Source: an uncultured Porphyromonadaceae bacterium (GTDB lineage Bacteria > Bacteroidota > Bacteroidia > Bacteroidales > Muribaculaceae). Taken from it: a stretch of DNA of 47,570 bases. The number at the start of each line of letters is the position of its first letter. Position 1 is the stretch's first letter. The notes beneath the pieces were generated by a model that was not told the DNA's origin, did no database searches, and saw nothing but the letters and a program-made list of their open reading frames with translations. The stretch covers positions 1-47,570 of the forward strand of contig CAJKRG010000017.1 in the NCBI GenBank assembly GCA_905202215.1, given 5' to 3'. Both the position numbers and the translations under genes were made by a program. Of this stretch, positions 27,018 through 34,643 are shown piece after piece.

Positions 27018-28496
27018 ATGGATTATTCTCAATTTTTAGCTATGAAGCAGGAAATAGGCCTCCTGGTTGTCTTCCTGCTCGTATTCCTCTACGACACATT
27101 CATGCCGAAGCAGACCCAGAAAGGTCTTCCGGTGTTCACCGTTGTGCTCACTGTCCTGCTGACCGCAGCCGGATTCTGCAGCCACTGCCTCGGAAGCGCG
27201 GCTGATGTCACCGCTTTCTCAGGCATGTATCAGACAAGCGCTGTCATTGCCGCTATCAAGGGTATCCTTAATATCGGCGTGGTCATCGTCCTTATCCAGT
27301 CTGTCAAATGGGCAAACAGCGAAGCCATGACAATGCGCCGCGGAGAGTTCTACGAACTTCTTCTCGTCACTCTCTTCGGCATGTACCTCATGATCTCAGC
27401 CCGTCACTTCCTCCTCTTCATCATCGGTCTCGAAAGCGCCTCGCTGCCTCTCGCCGCAATGGTCGCCCTCGACAAGAACCGTTATGAAAGCCACGAAGCC
27501 GCTGTCAAATATATTCTGACAGCCGTATTCTCTTCGGCTATCTTCATGCTCGGGCTCTCGTTTGTCTACGGCCTCACCGGCTCGCTCTACTTCGAGAACA
27601 TCTACTTCGCTCTCACTACCAAGCTCAGCGTAATGCTCGTCGCCGCAATCGCCTTCGTCATCGCGGGTATCGGCTTCAAGCTCTCGCTCGTTCCATTCCA
27701 CCTCTGGACTGCCGACGTATATCAGGGTGCGCCCACATCGGTCACCTCATATCTTTCGGTAATATCCAAAGGTGCCACAGCCTTTGCCTTCCTTGTTGTG
27801 ATGGCTCAGGTCTTCGGTTCGGCCTATGGCAAGGTCTGGGAGTGGATGCTCTACGCCCTCATCATCATCACGATCACCGTCGGCAACCTCTTCGCTATCC
27901 GCCAGCGCAACATGAAGCGTTTCCTCGCATTCTCCTCCATATCGCAGGCCGGTTACATCATGCTCGGCGTGATTGCCTATAATGCCATGGGCGTCGCCGC
28001 ACTCATGTATTACGTCCTCGTCTACATCTTCTCCAACCTCGCCGCCTTCGGTGTTATCGGCGCTATCGAGAACGCTACCGGCAAGGTGTCGATGGACGAC
28101 TACCGCGGTCTTCACAAGACCAATCCCCGTCTCTCATTCTGCATGATGCTGGCCATGTTCTCGCTTGCGGGCATTCCTCCCTTCGCCGGTTTCTTCTCGA
28201 AGTTCTTCATCTTCACCGGTGCCATCAACCAGGGTAGTGTCGCTATCTACGTCCTCGTCCTTATCGCCCTTATCAACACCATCATCTCTCTCTACTACTA
28301 CCTCCTGGTGGTTAAGGCGATGTACATTTCCGACGACGAATGCACCGTCGCTCCCTTCCGCTCGGCCTGCTCGGAGCGTCTCGGCCTCTTCATCACCGTG
28401 GCCGGTATCCTCCTGCTCGGTATCGTAAGCTGCTGCTACAGCTCGCTGCTCGATCTCACGTCGCTCAGCCAGATGCAGATGTACTTCATACACTAA
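27018..28496 (+). CDS. nuoN: NADH-quinone oxidoreductase subunit N
   Basis: A 492-residue antiporter-like subunit and the last gene of the locus. Conserved blocks are FLLFIIGLESASLPLAAMVALDKNR (glutamate in helix 5), FKLSLVPFHLWTADVYQGAPTSVTSYLSVISKGATAFAF (channel lysines) and LAGIPPFAGFFSKFFIF. It has about 14 helices and a normal length. A terminator follows 40 bases after the stop. Confidence 0.96.
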   Translation: MDYSQFLAMKQEIGLLVVFLLVFLYDTFMPKQTQKGLPVFTVVLTVLLTAAGFCSHCLGSAADVTAFSGMYQTSAVIAAIKGILNIGVVIVLIQSVKWANSEAMTMRRGEFYELLLVTLFGMYLMISARHFLLFIIGLESASLPLAAMVALDKNRYESHEAAVKYILTAVFSSAIFMLGLSFVYGLTGSLYFENIYFALTTKLSVMLVAAIAFVIAGIGFKLSLVPFHLWTADVYQGAPTSVTSYLSVISKGATAFAFLVVMAQVFGSAYGKVWEWMLYALIIITITVGNLFAIRQRNMKRFLAFSSISQAGYIMLGVIAYNAMGVAALMYYVLVYIFSNLAAFGVIGAIENATGKVSMDDYRGLHKTNPRLSFCMMLAMFSLAGIPPFAGFFSKFFIFTGAINQGSVAIYVLVLIALINTIISLYYYLLVVKAMYISDDECTVAPFRSACSERLGLFITVAGILLLGIVSCCYSSLLDLTSLSQMQMYFIH

Positions 28497-28535
28497 ACAC
28501 TAACTACAAAACACATATTCAACCATCAAAGTGTG

Positions 28536-28572
28536 AGTGCCGCGAGGATTGTTCCCCGCGGCACTTTTTTTA
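28536..28572 (+). terminator. Intrinsic terminator of the nuo-atp locus
   Basis: A 9-bp stem AGTGCCGCG (28536-28544) and CGCGGCACT (28557-28565), with a 12-nt loop, runs into a T-tract and then TAAGGG. It lies between the nuoN stop and the convergent minus-strand helicase gene. On the minus strand the downstream side (CACACTTTG) is less T-rich, so it is a weaker terminator that way. Confidence 0.88.
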
Positions 28573-28595
28573 AGGGTGTTCAGAATTCAGGTAAA

Positions 28596-31082
28596 TCAGA
28601 AATGTCGGGCACTCTCTTTGCGAACCGCAACGGCCACTTCTTCTTTCGGCACTTCCTCGAAACATGTCAGAAGCGTCTCGAGCATTTCATCGCTTTTCCA
28701 TGGTGTGCGCCCTACATACAGACGCTCCTTTGCCCGCGAGAACGCCACATATAGCAGCCGGGCGTAGTCTTTCGCGCTCGCCGGGCGCGAACTTGCGTCC
28801 AGCACTATCACATTGTCCATCTCAAGACCCTTGGCCTTGTGTACCGTCATTACCGATAGCCGTTCCGATACGATTCCGTTGGCCAGCAGATCCGATTCAT
28901 TGAAAGTCGTCAGTTCGGCCAGATGGGCTTCCGCCTGCGTTTTCAGGTTGCGCTCCTTGTCCCTGTCGGTCACAAGGGAGTCTGTCAGTTCGAGGAAATA
29001 CCCGAAGTGGCGTATCTGTCCTATATAACCGCGGCTCGAGAAGTAATTCCTGGCCTCCTGCAGCGCGCCGGCCAGCGTACCTGAGTCTTCCTCCATCTGT
29101 GCCTTGGTCGAGGCGTAGAGCGCCCCGTATGCCTCTCTGAAGCGTCTTGCCGCTTTCGCCACATTGGCGTTTTTCATTATTTTTTCCTGACGCCCCGATT
29201 TCTGTCGTGCCATCGGCTCCAGGGCTCTCATCAGATTCACTGTCGCCGCAACATCGTCGAGGGCGTTATGGCTGTTCACTCCCTCGAGTCCCAGCCTTTC
29301 GATAAGAACCGAAAGCTTGTGCGAGCGCAGTGTCGGCATTAGGAGTCTTGCAAGGAGCAGAGTGTCTGTATGCGCCTCCCGGTCTTCGAGAGGAGCCGGT
29401 ACGGCACCGGAATAGCGCCTCTCGTAGTTATGGCGCAGAATCGCCGTGTCATATGCCAGATTATGTCCGGCTATAATGCAGTCATCGCCCAGAAAGGCGG
29501 CGAAACGCGCCAGCGCGTCTTCCGGCTCGAGAAGGACGGCCTCCGCATACGCCTTGCGCATTGGATTGTCTGTGCCGTCCGACAGGAAGCGCGGTATCGC
29601 TCTGTCCGTGCGTATGAACACACAGAATCGTCCGTCTGCCGTCTCCCTGCCACCGCATATCTTGATTGCGGCTATCTGTATCACATCGTCGCGGAATACG
29701 TCCAGACCGGTCGTCTCCGTGTCCAGAACCACGATAGGGCGGCTCGTGTCGCTCATCGCATGTGCAAAACGTCCGGTTGCCGTCACTTCGTCGGCATGCA
29801 GCAGTTCGTCGCCCGACATGGCCGCGTCGCGGAGCAGATTCATCAGTTGCCGCGCTCCTCCGAGTGTTCGCACCGACCGCGTCTGGTAGAGCAGCCTTGC
29901 CCATTCCTGCTGTCGAGTCGGCCGCTGCACCACCGCTAAGTGCGCCCATAGAGTCTTGAATGCCGCCTGATGGAACATGTCCGGCCGCGATACGTGGAAG
30001 AATTCCAATCCGTGGTCTGCCAGCACATCCGCCATTTCTTGTCCCTGGCGGTTGGTATGCACGAGAATAGCCGTCGTCTGTTCTGGATTCTCGTTCAGCA
30101 GCCGTCGGGCCTGCGCGGCCGCCATCAGCAGCAGTGTGCCCGTATCGCCTGTCCATGTGCGCAGCGGGCGCACCGTCGTCCTTTTGGCGACCGCTTGAGG
30201 CAGAAAATCGCGGTCTATGCCGAGATATCGCGTCGCAAGCCGGTTGCACAGATTCACAAGATAGTCGGGTGAGCGGTAGTTGCGCTGCAGGCGCAGTATA
30301 TTGGAGCCGCATTGCCGCTTCACCTCGTCAAGCGCACGCCCTCCTGCGCCGAGAAAACCGAAAATGGCCTGCTGTTCGTCGCCGAGATATAGCGCCGTCC
30401 GGCGTCCGCGCGAACACAGACCGTCGATTATGGCAAGCTGCAGCGGTGTCATGTCCTGTACCTCGTCTACCTGCACCCATGTGTAACCCGTCATTTGCAG
30501 TGTGTCGGCGTCACGCTCCAGAAGGGCCGTGAAAGTCATGCGCAGTATATCGTCGTAGTCCACGAGCTGATTGGCCTCCTTGAATGCCGCGTAAGCCTCT
30601 ATGCGTGCGTAGTCGCCCTCGTCCGGGTGTGTGCGCGGACGGCGTATCACTCTGTCGGGATGGTCATGTTCGAGCTGGTAGACGTAGGCCGCCTTGTCGA
30701 GAAAATCCTTGATCGCCTGAGCGTCCTTCAGTCCGTGGACGGTCGCGAGGTAGTCGGCCGCATCCTCCTCGTCGATGACTGTCGTGTCGGGTGCCACGAT
30801 TCTGTTGGCATGCAGGAAGCGGAAACAGAAGCTGTGGATATTTCCTATGAATAGTCCTGTCGGCGCAGCTCCCATATAGTCCTGCACCCTCCGTGCCATC
30901 TCGCGGGCCGCGCGGTTGGTGAAGGTGAGGCAGAGCATTTCTTCGAATGGTACGCCCCGCACCGTATTCGCATGAAAAACACGCCGGGCAAGGATGTGGG
31001 TCTTTCCGCATCCCGGTCCGGCGAGTAAGAGTGCCTGGCAGTCGTGGAGTTCGACGGCCTTCTGCTGGTGGTTGTCAATCAT
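28596..31082 (-). CDS. UvrD/Rep-type helicase with an inserted DEDDh exonuclease
   Basis: An 828-residue fusion. The N-terminal superfamily 1A helicase half has Walker A GPGCGKT (22-28), DEVQD (206-210, motif II), GDEQQAIFGF (234 on, motif III) and RNYRS (267-271, motif IV). A DnaQ-like 3'-5' exonuclease follows (about 449-625), with DTE (454-456), GHNLAYD (Asp545) and His605 plus Asp609/Asp610, so the DEDDh residues are complete. Helicase motifs V and VI return at the C-terminus (VMTVHKAKGLEMDNVIVLDA, LLYVAFSRAKERLYV). The start at 31082 overlaps the preceding stop (ATGA); the longer frame to 31214 adds only shadow sequence. It probably unwinds and trims DNA in repair. It is the last gene of the salvage run, which looks incidental. 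Confidence 0.93.
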   Translation of the reverse strand: MIDNHQQKAVELHDCQALLLAGPGCGKTHILARRVFHANTVRGVPFEEMLCLTFTNRAAREMARRVQDYMGAAPTGLFIGNIHSFCFRFLHANRIVAPDTTVIDEEDAADYLATVHGLKDAQAIKDFLDKAAYVYQLEHDHPDRVIRRPRTHPDEGDYARIEAYAAFKEANQLVDYDDILRMTFTALLERDADTLQMTGYTWVQVDEVQDMTPLQLAIIDGLCSRGRRTALYLGDEQQAIFGFLGAGGRALDEVKRQCGSNILRLQRNYRSPDYLVNLCNRLATRYLGIDRDFLPQAVAKRTTVRPLRTWTGDTGTLLLMAAAQARRLLNENPEQTTAILVHTNRQGQEMADVLADHGLEFFHVSRPDMFHQAAFKTLWAHLAVVQRPTRQQEWARLLYQTRSVRTLGGARQLMNLLRDAAMSGDELLHADEVTATGRFAHAMSDTSRPIVVLDTETTGLDVFRDDVIQIAAIKICGGRETADGRFCVFIRTDRAIPRFLSDGTDNPMRKAYAEAVLLEPEDALARFAAFLGDDCIIAGHNLAYDTAILRHNYERRYSGAVPAPLEDREAHTDTLLLARLLMPTLRSHKLSVLIERLGLEGVNSHNALDDVAATVNLMRALEPMARQKSGRQEKIMKNANVAKAARRFREAYGALYASTKAQMEEDSGTLAGALQEARNYFSSRGYIGQIRHFGYFLELTDSLVTDRDKERNLKTQAEAHLAELTTFNESDLLANGIVSERLSVMTVHKAKGLEMDNVIVLDASSRPASAKDYARLLYVAFSRAKERLYVGRTPWKSDEMLETLLTCFEEVPKEEVAVAVRKESARHF

Positions 31083-31747
31083 TCCGTGGCATAGGGCTTG
31101 ATCACAGAGCCCCATATACGGTATCCCTCGGGCTTCAGGTGGAGGCCGTCGGAAGTCAGTTCGCTCCGCAGATTGCCTTCTGCGTCGGTGAACAGCGGAT
31201 AGAGGTTTATCCACGTCACGTCAAGCGTCGGGGCCTCTGCCGCGAGTATGGCGTTTATTTCACGTACTACAGGCTCTTTACCTTTGATACGGCTGTAGCG
31301 GCCGAACGAATTGTTGATCGGCAGAAGAGACTGCAGATAGACTTTTGTCGCGGGGCTTTCGGCATGTATCCGTTTCACGACCTCGATTATCGACATCGCT
31401 ACCGAATCGGCCGGTATTGCATGACTCACGTCGTTTACTCCGCAAAGCAGGAAAATTTTCGACGGCTTGCCGTCGGTCACGTCGGTGAGACGTTCGGCTA
31501 TTCCTTCGGCGGTGTCTCCTATGATACCGCGGTTCACCGCTCCCGGCAGACCTGTCAGTTCGGCCCAGTCGCCGCCTTCGGTCTGGCTGTCGCCTAAAAA
31601 CACGACTGCACCGGCCTTCACGCCTTCTTTCTTGAACATCGCAGCCCGTTCCAGATAGTGGGGGGTAGGCTCCTCTTTGGGCAGACGGGCTGCCGCCGGC
31701 AGAAGAGAGGCACCCAGGAGAGCGCTCACTATAAGTATACGTTTCAT
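31079..31747 (-). CDS. Secreted SGNH/GDSL-family esterase
   Basis: A 222-residue hydrolase with a signal peptide (residues 1 to about 20). The four SGNH blocks are present: GDSQTEGGDW with nucleophile Ser54, RGIIGDTAEG with Gly77, GVNDV with Asn105, and SDGLHLKPEGY with Asp200 and His203. Such enzymes remove acyl groups from sugars or lipids; relatives include platelet-activating-factor acetylhydrolase-like and peptidoglycan or sialate O-acetylesterases. ATG 31747 overlaps the murQ stop by four bases and gives a clean signal peptide. Next to cell-wall genes a peptidoglycan deacetylation role is plausible but unproven. Confidence 0.92.
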   Translation of the reverse strand: MKRILIVSALLGASLLPAAARLPKEEPTPHYLERAAMFKKEGVKAGAVVFLGDSQTEGGDWAELTGLPGAVNRGIIGDTAEGIAERLTDVTDGKPSKIFLLCGVNDVSHAIPADSVAMSIIEVVKRIHAESPATKVYLQSLLPINNSFGRYSRIKGKEPVVREINAILAAEAPTLDVTWINLYPLFTDAEGNLRSELTSDGLHLKPEGYRIWGSVIKPYATE

Positions 31748-32574
31748 GCTTCCGTATTTTCGTGTTCGCGATATGCGTCGACGGCTTTTTTTACCGATCC
31801 GTGCATCAGCAGCATGCGCTTGGCCTCGTCGTAGGGGAGCCCGAGTTCTTCCACGATCATACGGGTGCCTCGGTCTACGAGCTTGGCGTTCGACAGCTGC
31901 ATGTTCACCATCTTGTTGCCTTTCACGCGGCCCATCTTGATCATCACCGATGTCGTTATCATATTGCAGATCATCTTCTGCCCGGTGCCGCTCTTCATGC
32001 GCGAGCTTCCCGTCACATATTCCGGCCCTACGATCATCTCTATGGCTATGTCGGCGGCTTCGCTCACTGGCGCGTCGGGGTTCGAGGTGATGGCTGCCGT
32101 CAGTATGCCGTGCCGGCGGCACTCTTCGAGGGCGCCGATCACATAGGGGGTCGTTCCCGAGGCAGCTATGCCTATCACGGTGTCTTTGTCGTTGATTCCG
32201 AATGCCTCAAGGTCTTTCCAGCCCTGGGCTGTGTTGTCTTCCGCGTTTTCGACGGGATTGCGGAGTGCCGTGTCGCCGCCTGCGATAAGACCGATCACCC
32301 ACGACGGATCCATGCCGAATGTCGGCGGGATTTCCGACGCGTCAAGCACGCCAAGACGTCCCGATGTGCCGGCACCGATATAGAAAATGCGGCCGCCGCG
32401 CTTCATGCGGGGCACGATCTCGCTCACCAGTTTCTCGATGGCCGGCAGTGCTTTTTCCACTGCGAAGGCCACCTTTTTGTCTTCGTTGTTTATGTCGTGC
32501 AGGATTTCGCCTACCGATTTCTTCTCGAGGTCGTTGTAAAGCGAAGCCTGTTCGCTGATTTTTACAAAAGCCAT
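31744..32574 (-). CDS. murQ: N-acetylmuramic acid 6-phosphate etherase
   Basis: A 276-residue cytoplasmic enzyme that splits the lactyl ether of MurNAc-6-phosphate to give GlcNAc-6-phosphate and D-lactate. The SIS fold motif GRIFYIGAGTSGRLGVLDASE (residues 61-81) and AEDNTAQG (111-118) are clear; Glu81 and Glu112 match the two catalytic glutamates of E. coli MurQ (83 and 114). The block GSSRMKSGTGQKMICNMITT is also typical. It lies 35 nt after the amino-sugar kinase gene and overlaps the SGNH gene. A D-lactate dehydrogenase-like gene in the same operon could use its second product. Confidence 0.96.
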   Translation of the reverse strand: MAFVKISEQASLYNDLEKKSVGEILHDINNEDKKVAFAVEKALPAIEKLVSEIVPRMKRGGRIFYIGAGTSGRLGVLDASEIPPTFGMDPSWVIGLIAGGDTALRNPVENAEDNTAQGWKDLEAFGINDKDTVIGIAASGTTPYVIGALEECRRHGILTAAITSNPDAPVSEAADIAIEMIVGPEYVTGSSRMKSGTGQKMICNMITTSVMIKMGRVKGNKMVNMQLSNAKLVDRGTRMIVEELGLPYDEAKRMLLMHGSVKKAVDAYREHENTEA

Positions 32575-32609
32575 TGTTTTATGATGAAATTATGCGTATT
32601 TGTCTTAAT

Positions 32610-33455
32610 TTATGAATGATACTTGAGCAGACCCTCCATCGGGCTCTTGATGACCTTTCCGATGGTGCAGCCGCTGTTGCGGGCCGCTTCTTCGAGTACT
32701 TCGCGGAAGTAATAGGCTATCGACCCCACGAAGTTCACCTTATGGGCCTCGTAGCCCGTATATTGCATGATGTTGCGCTTGAAGAATGCCGTAAATGTGC
32801 CCAGCACCATATCGTGGATTTCCTTGACGTCGATGTGCTTCGATATGAACGGCGTAACCGACGCGAGGAAGCGGTTGGGCTGAGGTTCGCGGTATACGCG
32901 CCGTATGATGGTGAGAAGGTCCAGCGAGTATTCCTCAAGGAACTCGGCTGTAACTTCGGCCGGAAGCTGGTTTTTGAGTACATCGCCGAGGAAGAGCTTG
33001 CCCAGTACGGCGCCGCTGCCTTCGTCGCCGAGTATGAAGCCCAGTGGCGACACGTTGGCGGCTATGCCCTTGCCGTCGTAGAGGCAAGAGTTGGAACCTG
33101 TACCCATGATGCATGCTATCCCCGGCTCATGGCCGCACAGGGCGCGGGCCGCGGCGAGAAGGTCGGTATATACCTCGATTTTCTCAGCCCCGGGTATATT
33201 GGCCTTGATGGCGCATGCCACGTTCGAGCATACTTCGGTCGAAATGCATCCTGCTCCGTAGAAATACACCTCTTTTATATCGCCTGCGTAGGCGGTAAGT
33301 TCGGGCATCAGTTCTGCCCCTATCCGCGAGCGCATTTCTTCTTCAGTCAGCATCACGGCATTCATCCCTAAGGTGAAAACCTGCTTTTCTACCTTTTTAC
33401 CGTTCAGTAGGCACCAGTCTATCTTGGTGCTTCCGCAGTCTGCTATGAGTATCAT
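32610..33455 (-). CDS. BadF/BadG-type amino-sugar kinase (MurK/GlcNAc kinase-like)
   Basis: A 281-residue ASKHA-fold kinase. ATP-site blocks are ADCGSTKIDW (DCGS at 6-9), MGTGSNSCLYDG (117 on) and ILGDEGSGAVLGK (GDEGSG at 143-148). Bacteroidetes and clostridial members next to murQ phosphorylate MurNAc and GlcNAc at C6, so this is the likely supplier of the MurQ substrate; strict GlcNAc specificity cannot be excluded. It overlaps the NagX-like gene by four bases at its start. No PTS genes are nearby, which agrees with import of unphosphorylated sugar. Confidence 0.9.
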   Translation of the reverse strand: MILIADCGSTKIDWCLLNGKKVEKQVFTLGMNAVMLTEEEMRSRIGAELMPELTAYAGDIKEVYFYGAGCISTEVCSNVACAIKANIPGAEKIEVYTDLLAAARALCGHEPGIACIMGTGSNSCLYDGKGIAANVSPLGFILGDEGSGAVLGKLFLGDVLKNQLPAEVTAEFLEEYSLDLLTIIRRVYREPQPNRFLASVTPFISKHIDVKEIHDMVLGTFTAFFKRNIMQYTGYEAHKVNFVGSIAYYFREVLEEAARNSGCTIGKVIKSPMEGLLKYHS

Positions 33456-34636
33456 ATCTTTATGTATATTTTCTTTTTATATAGTATATATCCTATGCAC
33501 CAGTTGAACAGTACGAAAAGGATAGCGAATATCAGTGATGCGAGGGTGGCATCCGAGCCGCATAATGGCAGCAGAACGCCATCGTAGATCCAGCCTTTTA
33601 TGCTGATCATGCCCGATTCGTTGCCGGAATAAGGTACCTTCACCGTTCCGATCACAATGCTCAGCACGGCGCCGAGGCAGTACATGAACAGCGGATTGAT
33701 GCCGAAGGCCTCGAAGAAACGGCACCAGCGACGCTTGCCTTTGATGTCGATGATCCATATCAGAAGGCCCAGAAACGACGACGCCAGACCGCAGGTAGTG
33801 AGTACGAATGTCGGAGACCATATTTTTTTGTTGATGGGCATGCCGTAGTCAAGCAGGAAACCGGCGAAGGTCATGATTGTGCCGACTATGAAAAGACTGT
33901 TGATACGCTTTTCGTTGTCTTTTGTCTTCATGATCAGGCCGCCGCAGATGAAGCCTATCAGCATATGCGCTATCGACGGCAGTGTGCTCAGCAGTCCTTC
34001 GGGGTCGAATTTCAGGCGTACGCCGTCGATGGTCGACGTATACATATGGTCGGGTCCGAGCACTTTGTGGTCGATTATCGATATGATGTTCGTATCGGAG
34101 TAGTTGAAGCCCTCGCCGAAGATGAGGAGTATCGAGTATACCACAAGCATCAGAGCAACGGCCCAGGGAAGAGCCTTGGGACGTATGGTCAGGGCTATGA
34201 TCGAGCCTATGCCATAGCATAAGGCCAGACGGGGCATCACTCCGAGTATGCGGATATGGTCGAAACAGAACACCGCCTCCGAGAATGTCTTCGTCCCGAG
34301 GATTCCGCGCAGGAAAAGACCGAACCATGCTATGGCCATACCGATGAGGAAGATCACGATTGTGCGGCGCACGATTTTCCATACGCACGATCCTGACAGG
34401 CGGAAATCATATTTTCGGAGAGAAAAATACGTTGATATACCCATTATGAACATGAAAAAGGGGAACACCAGGTCGGTCGGCGTCAGGCCGTTCCATTCCG
34501 CATGTTCAAGCGGGGCGTAGATATGGCCCCACGAACCGGGATTGTTCACCAGTATCATGCCCGCGATGGTAATGCCGCGGAGGATATCGAGGGCGAGAAG
34601 TCTCCCGTTGTTGTTTTTAGATAATGATTGGCTCAT
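33452..34636 (-). CDS. DUF5009/NagX-like membrane protein (HGSNAT acyltransferase family)
   Basis: A 394-residue integral membrane protein with about ten to eleven helices. The N-terminal RLLALDILRGITIAGMILVNNPGSW and the following PTDLVFPFFMFIMGIS are the signature of the heparan-alpha-glucosaminide N-acetyltransferase/YeiB/NagX superfamily. NagX-like genes often lie in GlcNAc or MurNAc utilisation clusters, where a transport or transmembrane acetylation role has been proposed. Here it follows the FAD enzyme by 7 nt and precedes the kinase, which fits handling of amino sugars at the inner membrane. The actual activity is not proven. Confidence 0.88.
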   Translation of the reverse strand: MSQSLSKNNNGRLLALDILRGITIAGMILVNNPGSWGHIYAPLEHAEWNGLTPTDLVFPFFMFIMGISTYFSLRKYDFRLSGSCVWKIVRRTIVIFLIGMAIAWFGLFLRGILGTKTFSEAVFCFDHIRILGVMPRLALCYGIGSIIALTIRPKALPWAVALMLVVYSILLIFGEGFNYSDTNIISIIDHKVLGPDHMYTSTIDGVRLKFDPEGLLSTLPSIAHMLIGFICGGLIMKTKDNEKRINSLFIVGTIMTFAGFLLDYGMPINKKIWSPTFVLTTCGLASSFLGLLIWIIDIKGKRRWCRFFEAFGINPLFMYCLGAVLSIVIGTVKVPYSGNESGMISIKGWIYDGVLLPLCGSDATLASLIFAILFVLFNWCIGYILYKKKIYIKI

Positions 34637-34643
34637 GGTTCGT

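Noticed and set aside
31083..31214. N-terminal extension of the helicase-exonuclease
   Set aside because: Arg/Pro-rich shadow of the SGNH gene; the ATG at 31082 has the four-base overlap seen across the operon.
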